Shown one piece after another: positions 14,360 to 26,800 of a stretch of 64,000 nucleotides of DNA. The position numbers and the translations under genes are program-made. Position 1 is the first letter of the stretch. Each line of letters starts with the position of its first letter. The stretch comes from Strix aluco (lineage: Eukaryota; Chordata; Aves; Strigiformes; Strigidae), in contig NC_133931.1 in the NCBI RefSeq assembly GCF_031877795.1, positions 130,362,621 to 130,426,620 on the forward strand, in the 5' to 3' direction. The notes beneath the pieces are model-generated. The model was not told the DNA's origin, searched no databases, and was given only the letters and a program-made list of their open reading frames with translations.

Positions 14360-17300
14360 CATCTAAAGAAAGAAGTTTACAGATGCAAAAATATTAATTT
14401 CAAATTGTGAAACTATTCTGTACATAAGAATTATAAGCAATGCTCAAGACACAGTTGGTATCTAAGAGAGTGCTAAGATCTATAGTCTAGTGCAGAGACA
14501 ATGCAGAGTCAGAAACTATTGTGTAAAAAAAAAATCGTGTAAAAAAGAACTAATTCCCATCTTTCCAGTTTAAAACAGCTGTTCATCTTCCTTTTAAATA
14601 TTTTCAGCTTTTTCTAAGGTCTATGATGATATTGTATTCACAGACATGCTTATTCTTCTTCTAAATGTCAGGATGTTTATTCTAATAGGTTTGGAGCTGG
14701 AGATTGTAATGGCATAAAATGATTCCTTACGCCAAAGCATAAATAGTGTGTAGCTGAACAAACACCAGCAGCAACCACTTCAGTAAATACATCACAGGCG
14801 TACACACATATATGCTTATACAAATTATTTATTCGACCAAATAAAAATACTTGGGTTGTATTCATGTTGAGAAACACCATGGCAATAGCAGGTTTCACTG
14901 GGACAGTCTGCTTATCTTACACAGCTATAAAAATAAAGCTGAGAGGATATGTGTGGGTACCACCCTGCCTTGGCAAGGCATGGCAGGCTTCCGTCTACCT
15001 GTTTTCCTTCCAGAAAAGTTTTGAAAGAGCTAAGTCATAGGTTTCTATAGCTGTGTTAAGAAAGTAAAATTATCCCATATCAATTGCTAGTAAAAAGAAT
15101 AGAGATAAATGTAGGGGTTTCAATCACTTCAGACTGTGGGCAGATGGGGAGGGTCTGCCCTGGTGCTAGGGACCTTGTGCCTTTGCCAGCCAGCCTTCTC
15201 TAGAAAGAAAGGTCACACGAGGTTTTCAGCAGTTTTCATTAAACCTTCTGATCAGCTGTAGCTGGTGTTGTCAGTGCCAGAGAACTGACATTTGAAATTT
15301 CTGCAAACAGCCATAACTCAACCAGAGGAGACCTGCTGGCATCTTGTTCCCAACAACAGGTGCTAAGGGCCTGCTTGTGCACCCCTGCATAGGGATCCTC
15401 TGAGGTTTTTCTCTGAGACAGTTTTTACAATTGAAAACAGAAAAAAAAAATCTAATTTCTATACTTTTTCAGCTGCTACATTTTTTAGGGAATGCTCTAT
15501 ATATAACTTTCTGGGCCATCAGCATTGTTGTTCAATGTTGTTGGCTGTATTCAGATAACACATGATTACAGCTATGTACAAACTTAAACAGGAGAGAATG
15601 CATGCCACGTTACCAATTACTTGCTCTGCTACCTGGGGGCACGAAACACTTCAGTGACCAACAAGTAAGATATGGTGGTGGAAGTAGAGAAAGAAGAACA
15701 GAAAGGAGATAATATCTGGGGAAGAAGAAAGATGCAAAATAGTTGGTACTGTTTATTCCAAATGTACCTATTTGCTGTTTGCAACTTTGCAACACATCCT
15801 GAATTTAGTTTTTCCTTATGTCTTTGCAACTGCTGATGGGTGGTCACTCAATTTAGTCAAGTGAAGGATAATTCTTTTAGTAACAGATGAGTGCCTACCA
15901 GAGGAAAAAAAAAAAATGCATCTGATGAAGATTTCCTCTCCAAGAGTTCTACAAGGAACAAGCTGGGCTGCCAGCACCTTGTGCAGTTAAAGACAGCAGG
16001 GAAATAAGCAACCCCTTACTTGAAGAGTGTCAAGGGATAGAAGAGGGGACCAAAGGAAGAAGAGAAAGGATAACTGACCTGAACACCATTCAGTAGGAAA
16101 ACTGACTAGCTTTGCCACGGGAAGCCGGGGTTTCACACAGGACAGGGAGGTCAATTCTGCAAGGGAGATGGTATTGCCCATAAAGCTGCTGCTGCTAAAA
16201 CCATTGTGCTACCCCTCCCCTTCATCAGCACAATGTCCTGCATTTCTTAGCCCTTCTGAGAGTGGGAGTCATGTTATACACATTACTTTATATAGTCAGC
16301 ATATTTGCTTTGTGTTCCCTTTGTTTCCCTTATAGCTGCAAAACACAAGCATCTATTTTTGCTTTCTCGGCATGTTTTCTCTTCCTGATATTCATAGAAA
16401 AAGCAATATGGTACAACTCAGACAATACAATGTTACCTTGGACTGCTTGGGGCACAACTCTCTCTGTCATAGAGCTCAGAGGCTTTAAAAGCATCCCTGG
16501 TTGACTTGGCTTTTACTGTGTTTGGTTGGAACTTTTTTTAAAATCTACAAAGAGCAATCTGAGTGAAAATGATCTTTTCCTGATAGAGTTCATGGTTCTA
16601 AGATGAAGGAATGAATGTGAGCAGATGATAACCACTAGCAATGTGCTTCAAAAATGTATCAGCCTCCAAACTGGGAAGAAAGTTGCCCACAGAGAAGAAT
16701 CCCAAGGGGAAAAAATAGTTCAGGAGAGATGACAATTCCTACACAAAGCCTTATCAAGGACACAACACCATCCTGTCGTTCTGTGGAATAAAAATAGGAA
16801 AATGCCATTGTAGCTAATCAGGCTGGATGAGGCATGCCTAGAGAACCAGAAAATCAGAAAGAAATAGAAAGTTAAAACAGTGCTAGTAACTACAGATACC
16901 TATACACAGATACCTATATGTTGAGTGCCACAAGTAGAGGGGTAAAATTAATTCCAAAGAGAAAGGAGCAAAAATTGCAACTAAAACCAATGTTGGCTAA
17001 ATGCATAAGAAGTTAATTAATACACTACATTTTCACCCATGTATCTCTTATGAGAAAGGGAGAGAAAATAATCATCCGGAAGAGGATTAAACTGTTTAGG
17101 ACCAATTTGGTGTAACTTTCACAAAAATATTAATAAAGATTGTTGTTTAAACAAATAATGAATATTGAGGAGGCAAATCCACATCAGGAAAGGGAAAGAG
17201 TAGATCAAAGACTGTTTAGGTGAGTGGGATATGTTCAGACTGAAAGCACAAGATGAACATACCCTTGATTTCTTATGGATTTGGTCAAAATGTATGTGCT

Positions 17301-20117
17301 TGAATAATTATGATTTTTTTAAAAAAAATGCATTTACAAAAAATAGTGAAGTCCCAGAAGACTGGAGAAGGACAAATGTTATAAAGATAAGGATTTTTTA
17401 CAAAAAATGTGATCTAGAGAATTACAGTTTAGGCAGCTTAGTTTTGGCACCCAGAAAGATTCCAGAAGAAATTGCATTCAAAGAACAGTAGAAATAATTT
17501 GAAATTTAGAAAATATAAACATAAAAATTAAGAAAATAAAATTTGGTATGGAAATGAGACATCTAAATGAGGACATAATTGAACAACATGAAAAGAGTTT
17601 GGGGTGGTTTTCTAGGCAGTCTGTGGGGGTAGAACAAGACAAAAATTCAGTTTAAATAGAAGCAGAGGAGACACATTTTAGATTTTAGGACAAACCCGCA
17701 AATCTTAAGTGTGTCTAAGTAGTATCATTTGCAGAACAGGCTGTAGAATCTGCAGTTGCCAACTCCCTGAGGAAGACAATCAGCTGCCTTTTCCTACGTA
17801 AAGTTTAATTTCACACGTCCCAGCAGTGAACTTTGCTGTATGAGCAAGTCCCCACAGACTGCCTGTTCAAGGCCAGCTTCAGTGGGTTGCCTCTGCCTCT
17901 GGTCTCTCAACACTGAAATGGGAATAGATGTTTCATAGACAATCTCTCTTAGATTTGAGTTGACAAGAGTGAGAGTTGTACAAATGCCCATTGGGAACTG
18001 TCTGGACAAAAGTGAGCCTGCGAGGGTTCCTGAATCTGCTCAGAGAAATAGCCCTTGCCTGTCCTTCAACAGAAGGGTAGTATGACCTGGTACCCATATA
18101 GCACTGCTCTGTAAGTCTTGAACTTAGGGAAAGCGCCAGAGACGGTTTTTGCACAACAGAGCATCTCTTTTTTGGTCCTGAAACATTGATGTCAAAATTA
18201 CAAGAAGTGTTGCAGGGTTCATCTACACAGCTAGAAATGAGACTGATCCCAAGGTTAGGCAAATCAATACATCATTTAAAAAACATTAAAGAGTTACAGT
18301 TTCTGTTAGGTAAATATTCCTAGCGTGTACAGAATATACAAGGTAATGGGTTTACTTTGACCCAGATAAAAGAGGTAACAGAGATGCAAGCACAAAATAA
18401 TAGCTAAGCCTTGCCTGCAGATTTACATTTAATTAAATGGTAGAGCTCCTCCAAGGGATGCTGAAGCTGTGCAAGAGGTGAGCAGCAGCATGACGCATAT
18501 ATATAGTGATCAGGCCTGTGCCAGCCTTGGCTGCCTGGAGAATGTGTCATTTGTGCATGTAAACACAGGCTTTATTGGAGCACCAGGCAGACTTGCATCT
18601 GTAAGATAGCCACATAAATGTGGGGATTAGGAGGGAAGGGATATCTCCCAAAACAGTACATATGACTGGGGGGACCAAGTCTTTGCCTGCTCAGAAAACT
18701 ACATCTTAAAATCTCTTTTATTAAAAAAGGACCTCTCAATTCCCTCTTAAAACTAATAAGGACTTTTTTCTCTCTTTTTTTCTGGGCAGCTGTTCCAAAA
18801 TCTCACTGTTCTCATGATCCACACCACTGTTGAATTTCTATCCTAAACTGGCCACTATTTGTTTATTCAATTTGTTCTTGTGCCAACATTGTCATTGAAT
18901 TATCATGGCCAGGGAGGAGCCACATCCCATCTCAGGCTTTGTTTTGCTCTTTGCTTGAGGAAGGCAAGTATCCGTCATGCTTACAGAGCTATGCACAGTA
19001 TAATGATCCCCATGCTAGTGACTGAAGGAGCTGGCTTGACAAGATAGGACTGATGCAGCCATGTCACTGAACTGAAGAATTCTGCTAAGCAGTAAAGTGA
19101 TGATAGTACTTCTGGGGTCATTCAGTTCTTCCTGGAGGATATTATGAGGTAAATAACAAACTAAGCCTGAATTTGGGCTGTGGTTATTCTGGGCTTCCCT
19201 GAGAAAATGAGACAAGGGGAGCCAGCAGCAGTCCCTCTGCTGTGGCTGAAATCCACTAGAGGAATTTGTTGGCAGGAATTTGGTCCAATATGCACATCCA
19301 GAGCAGTAGCTCTGTAATTCTTGGGGAAGCTAGAGCATGGCTCCCTGTCAGTGACTGGCCATCATTATTGACAAAGACAAATTAGGACAGAGAAAAAATG
19401 CAGTTCTGCCCTGCCTCTAACTTTACTTCATATTCTCTTGTGTACACATAACACGGAGGAAATGCTGTGTACCCATGACCCTTGACCTTATCCTGTGGAT
19501 AGGGTTTTTCTGTCTCACACTATCTGCATAGCTACAAGATCTAGGCAGAATCAGTCCCTTATGACATGATATTCCATGACATAATGTCAGTCTGTCAATT
19601 ACATTTCACTGATAACTCTGATGAAACTCAAATATTCTCCTCGTCTCTACCTCTTTCCAGCAGCAATTTTACATTTACATTTACATTTGGCTGCTAAAAG
19701 TGCATTCTTAAATCTAGATCTAGATATCCAAATAAATACAGGTTCAGCCACAGAGCTCTCATTTCTTCGGAGAGGGCCGCAGGCAGTTGATGTCTGAGAA
19801 AACCAGGCCACTTTTACTTAGCAGTGAACCCTACACAGAGCAGCCTGATTTCTCTGAACACATTGCCCTATAGATATAAGACCATTGCTAATGCAGTGAA
19901 AATATTATTCAAAAGACACAGCATAAATGTTACAGACCCTGAATTTTTAAAACCTCTCTCCAAACTAAAACTTAACCTTTAACTTAAAAAGTGACTCTGT
20001 GTATTTGGACTTACAGTACCTAACAATATTTATCTTAAATGCTGTTTAAAGGGACGGTACTTCTGTGTTTTTATTTTTCCTGTAGAGCTTAGGGGAAGAA
20101 TAACACTGTATACACAC

Positions 20118-20170
20118 AGAGAGAAAAAACACAGCAAGCTTTGCAGAGAGAAAAAAACAGCAAGCTTTGC
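20118..20170. repeat. Short tandem duplication (2 x 26-27 bases)
   Basis: Two adjacent copies (20118-20144 and 20145-20170) share the pattern AGAGAGAAAAAA then CAGCAAGCTTTGC. They differ by one small indel in the A run. The near identity suggests a recent replication-slippage duplication. Confidence 0.9.
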
Positions 20171-21411
20171 AGAGCCATCACATTTTTTCTGTTCTATGGA
20201 TTCAGCTATTTGTTTCTGGTGATGTCTTTATCTAGGTGACAGAAGACACAAATGACAAACAGCAGCAAACAGTGTAGAGACTAACAGCTGTCTGCATGAA
20301 ATATGACAAAGTTTGTGCAACCAGCTTTGGCTCATTTCTCAATTATTCAAGAACTGTCACACACTGAACCTTCATGACTCTGGCAACTGGCAGAATGCGT
20401 TCAGATCATCTCCAGGGGCCAAGGACCAGGACTGCAAGTCACCCAGGTCCTGGATGACAAGTCAGGAAGCTCAAATTCCATTTCTTTACTGCTTGCTCTT
20501 ACCCTTGCTGTGTGCTTCAAGTTCCTTGTGAATGAGAGGAGAATACAATAATTCATAATCTATTTGTGCACTAAATTGAGTTAAAATTACAAAGGCATAC
20601 TCTTACATGTTGTGCGAAAGTACAAAATACATAATTTTTTTTCTTTATTTACCATTTTTTGTGAAATAATACATGTCATTGCTACAGAGCTTGGTCTATA
20701 TCTTTAAGTGGAGGTTTGAAGCAATTTGTTTTTAATGTAAGCATTTGGAAAGCTGAAAGGAAGGCGAGAGAATGGGGTTAACCTACCATAACCATAACAT
20801 CTAATAATTCCCCCAAGACAAAAGATCAGAAAAACAATTCCTGTGAAATGCAGCTGGAGAATGAGTTGCCACAGTTAAATGCCATAATATTCCAAGGAAG
20901 TACTTAGATACTTGGACACCTACTTGATGAGTCAATGTAAGAACCTACCTGTATTTCAGTCATAGGCTTGCCTTGCTTGGATGCAAATACAGTCTGAGCT
21001 GGACTCTAGCCCACAGGGTTGGCTGTTGGCCAAGCACTGGATCCTGATGAGAAGCAAAAGTTAAAATCATTCCATCCTTTAACAAATAGAGATGTTCAGG
21101 CAAAAACTCTGTAAGGTAACTAAGTCAAGCTTCCTCCTGCCAGGAACTATATGCTTTGTAGGCAATGGGCTGCTAAAGTGCATAATCTTGTGCACTACGT
21201 GCTTTAGTCATTCTCAGACTCTCAGAGCACTGTAGACACAACCAACAGTGGCTTAATGCTGCACTCAGTCTGAGTCTCAATGTTTAACATAGAATACCTT
21301 CTTATGTATAGATTATTTCTAGAGACTTTTACACTGGTGCCACCATAGATAACAGTTCAAGTGGATTTAATATTTACAGATTCTGCTCCTTTAAGCCAGT
21401 TGCAGTGTGAA

Positions 21412-21432
21412 ATGCAAATGAACTATTTGCAT
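21412..21432. promoter_or_regulatory. Inverted pair of perfect POU octamers
   Basis: ATGCAAAT at 21412-21419 and its reverse complement ATTTGCAT at 21425-21432 are separated by five bases. The octamer is the classical OCT/POU binding site, and paired octamers can bind dimers. No expression data are available. Confidence 0.45.
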
Positions 21433-21619
21433 ATCTTGCGTGGCGGTCAAGGACTGTGGTCCAAGAACAGGAGTATTATCAGGCTTTGTCCCAGAGATGT
21501 TCAGCGTCACCAAGTAGATGGTGACATTACATTTCTAATGTCCAACTAGTGCTAGCAGTGAACAGTGAGACCCACACAAATGTTTCAAAAAAGCAAAACA
21601 GAATTACTTGTTTCTAAAG

Positions 21620-22197
21620 AAGCATGGCCAGCAGGTCGAGGGAGGTGATTCTGCCCCTCTACTCTGCTCTGGTGAGACCCCACCTGGAGAGCTGTGTCCA
21701 GCTCTGGAGTCCTCAGCATAGGTAAGACATGGACCTGTTGGAGAGGGTCCAGAGGAGGGTCACAAAAATGATCAGAGGGCTTGAGCACCTCTCCTATGAG
21801 GAAAGGCTGAGAGAGTGGGGACTGTTTAGCCTGGAGAAGAGAAGGCTCCACAGAGACCTTGTTGTGGTTTTTCAATACTTAAAAGGGGTTTACAAGAAGG
21901 ATGGAGACAAACTTTTTAGTAGGGCCTGTTGTGATAGGACAAGGGGTAATGGTTTTAAACTGAAAGAGGGTAGCTTTAAATTGGACATAAGGAAGATATT
22001 GTTTTACAATGAGGGTGGTGAAACACTGGAACAGGTTGCCCAGAGAAGTTTTGGATGCCCCATCCCTGGAAGTGTTCAAGGTCAAGTTGGATGGGGCTTT
22101 GACCAACTTAGTCTAGTTGAAGAGGTCCCTGGTCATGACAGGTGGGTTGGACTAGATGACGTTTAAAGGTCCCTTCCAACACAAACCTTTCTATGAT
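21620..22197 (+). mobile_element. CR1 LINE, 5'-truncated 3' fragment, decayed
   Basis: The sequence matches the tail of CR1 ORF2 and the 3' UTR. Translated blocks include [12 protein letters not shown]-like text before 21,720, then LLERVQRRVTKMIRGLEHLS and [13 protein letters not shown]. The 3' end reads GGTTGGACTAGATGACG…CCCTTCCAAC…TTCTATGA. It is the same region as the second half of the copy at 60,670 but clearly diverged from it, so it belongs to another, probably older, subfamily. Confidence 0.93.
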
Positions 22198-23856
22198 AAT
22201 AACTGGGCCTAGAAAGGGGGGCATAGAAGTGAGATCTCTTTTCATCTGAAGGGTAGACCAGGTTAATCATAAATCATTTCTCAGTGTGATCTTCCTCATC
22301 CACAAAAGGTTCTCAGCAACAGGATTTAACTCAAAATGTAGAGGTTCAGTCTCTAGCAGGATCAGAGATGATTTCTCTAGACTTTATTTGGGGTGTGATG
22401 AGTAGATGTCTTTCCTGTATTTTTGTGTATCTAATAACAAGAGCACATCCCAAGTAGCAAACTCCAGTGAGGATGGAAAGGCTCTTCTATAATGAACTTT
22501 GTTGACACTGAGTCTTTCTGAAAGGATGAAGAAACTGAGGCCAGACCTCTCACTGTCCTGAAGCAGAACAACAAAAATATTAACCTCTTTTGAGACTTGT
22601 AGCACTGTATACAGCATCAGAAACCCAGAGGTTTTTTTGGTGTTGTACTGGTTCCAGCATTGGTCAGGACAGGACTAACACCGTGGGTTTATACTACATG
22701 CAAACCATGGGTTCTCAAATAACTTTTTGTCTCCTGGGCCTGGGTACAGAAGCTCACTGAATCTTGACCTTCATGGTCTTTCCCTCTCCATCCCCTGTTT
22801 TCATGAAAAGCAAACTTTACTGAATAGGTGGGAGCCATGGTACATCCCAGGTAGCCTCCAGCCAGAACAGTCAGGCATGCTGGGCCATGCAGCTGCTTCA
22901 CCGGCTGTGTGGGCACAGTTTAAATATGTCATTGTGGGTTAATAAAGCAGATCTTTCTCAGAGTCCTTGACCTTGTTTTTTTAAATAGCATAGTATAGGT
23001 CCGGCCCCGTAAAGTTACTTTCCTTTGATAGCAAACTGAAGTCATTTACATATCTTTCCCGTCTTTTGCTGAAATCACTAATGCAATAAAAACTTGCTCA
23101 CATGAGTATCATGCACACAGTGGAACAGCTCTGAATTTCTCATTTCCTTTCTGCTCTTGCTATAATTAAAATAAACCATTTGATCTCCTTTTAGACAACA
23201 TTTGGACCTGGTTTTCTGCCATGGTTTGTCTGCATTCTTGAAAACATTTTATCCCACTGTTGTAGTCATGAAAAAACTGTCTAGGACAATCTTTTGAGTT
23301 AACAGTATAATCCCCTATGTTTGCAGCAGAAAGTGGCTTTTCTACAGCTGAAATGACATGAAAAATATATGTGTAGAGAAAAAAACATATGCTGTTAGTC
23401 ATCTGCTAAGCAGAGAAAACCCCACAGACCTGTGGGCATGGATAATACTACACACAGAATGAAAAACTAAGTTTTGAGGTGAGGATGTTATATTTTCTTT
23501 ATGCATTCTCAGGTGCTGACTGATAACTACTAAACTTAAGTACATAAATATCATAGACACAGGGAAGAGAGTCTAAAACATTCCTGTGAGGTTGCCAGCT
23601 CTGTGTTTCTGCCCAGCCATCAAACTCATGATTGCCCCCTGAACACACGTGAATCCCTTCTTACAGATCTTTCCAGGCAACTGCAGCACCTCATTGGGTG
23701 TTGACTAACCGTGATGTCCAGAAGCTCTGCCAAAGCATGGTCCACCCGGCCAGCAGCAGCTCCCATTGATACAGCTAGTAAATACCAGGATATGTCACTG
23801 GTTTGGTCCAAATATTCATTTCTTCATGAAAGATTTTCTTTTTAATGCATTTATAC

Positions 23857-23881
23857 CATAATGCAAAAGATTTGCATTATG
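23857..23881. promoter_or_regulatory. Perfect 11-bp inverted repeat containing an octamer
   Basis: CATAATGCAAA, then AGA, then TTTGCATTATG. The right arm includes a full ATTTGCAT octamer (23870-23877) and the left arm a near-octamer. It lies 2.4 kb from the other paired-octamer element. Confidence 0.42.
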
Positions 23882-26800
23882 TTGTTCTGCGTCCTCTATG
23901 TACCATCCAGGCCTATCCTTCAACAAATCTGCTATATCATTAGCAGGTTTAACTGCATCTAAGGAGATTAATAAATCTTCCTGATCACTGCTTGAACCCT
24001 AGCCTTGTCATGGCTTTTTTGTTAGATGATAGAATTGCTCCAGCTTTGCATTTTCCTTAACATCAAAAGATTGTTTTGCTTTTCAGAGTGCTTTTGCCAG
24101 GGAACCTGTCACGTTCTGCTCACGAATCTTTTGTTCTCTATCTATGGGAGAATTTCAACAGCCAAAACAAACCCAGACAGCTTAGCTCATTAGAAGAACC
24201 TTTCCTAAATAACTGGTGGGACTGCTGATGCAGTTCATGCTGCTGGTGTAAAATGCTCATGCCGTCCAGTTCTCTCACTCCTGACTTAATATGAACTCGT
24301 GGTTCTTTATAGTTTCCAGTTAATGGAGAAGACTCCTAGCAGCTGCCAAACATAACAGCTGTATTGATATCATTGCTGTAAACTGTTTGATGTGATATTT
24401 CAGAAGGTCTTGTGTGAGAAGAGTCACAGAGGGAGAAGAATCACCAAGAGATGCCCTGAGGGAGGTCAGAGCTGGAGAAATAAGGAGTCATCATAACATT
24501 ACCACAATTTCTTTCTGTCCTTGCTTGCTTTCCCATGCAGAAGGAGTGAATTCAGTACTCGTGGCTCCCAGGACAGCTGTATTTTGTAGCAGCAGCACTT
24601 TCCCCCAACATTGGATTCTTCATTCTCAAGGGTGATGCCCCACTTCTTGCCACACAACTGGTTTAAATGATGAGTCTCTTCTAACACTGATCCACTCTCT
24701 GAGAACCTAAATGTTGCCATGAGAAGATCAGTGATAATACCGTTACACCTGACAGACAAAACTCAAGTTAAGGATATAGCCCATGTTCTGGACTCCAACT
24801 GTCCCAGCCAACTGTGTCATCTCACTGTCTTAATTAACTATTTTTTATTTTATTTTGAAACTATTAAGACTTCTCAACCTATCATTGACCTACCATTTCC
24901 CAGAAGTTAATAGTTGCATTTATGCAATGGGAAGCAATCTTTTAATCTCTAGTCTGTCATTTCAAGAACAAATTGAAATTATCGCTGATAAGCCCCATCT
25001 TAGCTTCTTGAAACATTTAGGAAGCTGGGCAGATATGTATTTCTCCCATAACTATGCAAAAAAACTGAAGTTGCTTAATAAATTCTGTTTTTTCTCAGTT
25101 TGCCGCAGCATCCAAACGAGCTGAAGTTAAAGAACCATTTTTTCTGACTTTTAAAATGTGCTGCACGATAAAAAGGTGTGATTTCCAAAAGGGCTGGAAT
25201 TCAGAACTTTCAAGAAATTGAGTACTTTTAAAATGTCCTGCTTTTTCTTACTCAAAAGTCTTCCCAGATTTTCCTTGCATTGGTTAGAATTTCAGTTGTG
25301 GTATTTTCCTCAAGTTTCCTGTACATCTGTAACGTTTGCATTCTGGGATACAATCCATTTACTATAACAGTCTTAACATCTGAAGTTGCTCCATTGGCAG
25401 TTCTTGGCCTGTAGGGCCTGTTTGTCTGCACTGGTGCTTGCTCACAACACTCAGCTTGCAAATCCAAGGAAACAGCATTGATCCTGCACTCCAACAAACC
25501 CTTGTAAATGGGTTCAAGAGCAGTACCACAGGTCCTGCTCACACAGATGGGAGCTTGCTCTCTTCCACAGTCCATAACACAACATCCTCTGCTCCAGAAG
25601 ACAAGAGGCACAGTACTCAATTCAACTGGACAATCTTTCCAGCAGTTTGTTGGTAACACATGCAGTGGGTCAACACCACTTCCTCTATACACAAAGAGCA
25701 TATGGTAAGGACAGTGTGTCAGTGCCCCAAAAGGGTGAAACAGTGATCAGGACTAGTGAAAATATTCCACAAGTTCAAAGGTTTAGAGCTTTTTGTTTCT
25801 TGCTTTTTTTCTTTTGAAGAGAAAGCTGAGCATGGACTTCTGTGACCTCTATCTTGGATCACTTGGTGAAATTCTCCTCTATTTTATGGGGTTAAAGCAG
25901 GGGCATAGCTTTCCCTGTTCTTGGGTTATGGAAACAGAGCATGAATCTGGAAGATAAGCGCTGCCCAGAGGAGAGCCAGCCAAGGCTTTTTTGGCAGGTA
26001 CAGGTACACCAACAGCTTTCCATCTGAACTCTGCAGCTCTCCTCCTCACACTTATTTTCAGAGGTTGCCTGAAGGTTTACTTCTGCCTCATTTAATCTCA
26101 TTTAATGCAGAAAATAATTTATCTCTATTTAATATAATTCACAGTCTCTATAACCTGACAGTGGTAATAGAGATTCAACTGGCTAATCTTGGTATAAAAT
26201 TCCCAGTTAAGGTTTTATTTTACTTGTATCAGTTCAAATCTTTTTAAGGAATCTGAAGGGAATTCCCACTGAAATGCCCTTATGAAGGATAAAATGCCAT
26301 TTTTGAACAATAAACTTCACTTTTTTTTCAACTTTCAAACATCCTACGTAACTCAGTATTAACTATTTAGACATACGATATAAATGTGATACTGAAATAA
26401 GCATAGAATTAAATTAAAACAAAACTATGCAGTAAAGTTTGACATGTCAGGAAATATTTTGATATTTGAAGAATGAAAAGGAAAAAATAAAAACAAATTT
26501 CCAAAATTTCCTCTGAGAAAATGCATTAAAATATTATCATCTTCACTCTTAACCTTGCTGTGAATAATGTCAGTATCCTCTAGGTCAGCTTTGCAGTAGT
26601 GGCTCCCACTTCCCCTCCTCTTCTTCCTTTGCCAACTGTTTCCCTCCCCCTCTTGGGTTCCTCAACAGAACAGGTATTTCTCTTATCTCTGCTAGCCGTT
26701 CCCCACATCTAAATACGCAATTCCTGCTCATAACTCCCCTGATCGCTGGCTCCTTGTAGCGCGTGTGCTCTCCAAATAATAATTCTCGCTGACCTTAACA

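Larger units (their letters stand above)
1..21619. other. Intergenic DNA, no gene recognised
   Basis: I read both strands and see only short frames (mostly under 140 codons) with no family motifs, no splice-consistent exon series and no RNA gene I can defend. By human synteny this would be the large gap between CALCR and TFPI2. Contents listed separately are simple repeats, a short tandem duplication and palindromic sites. Confidence 0.7.
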
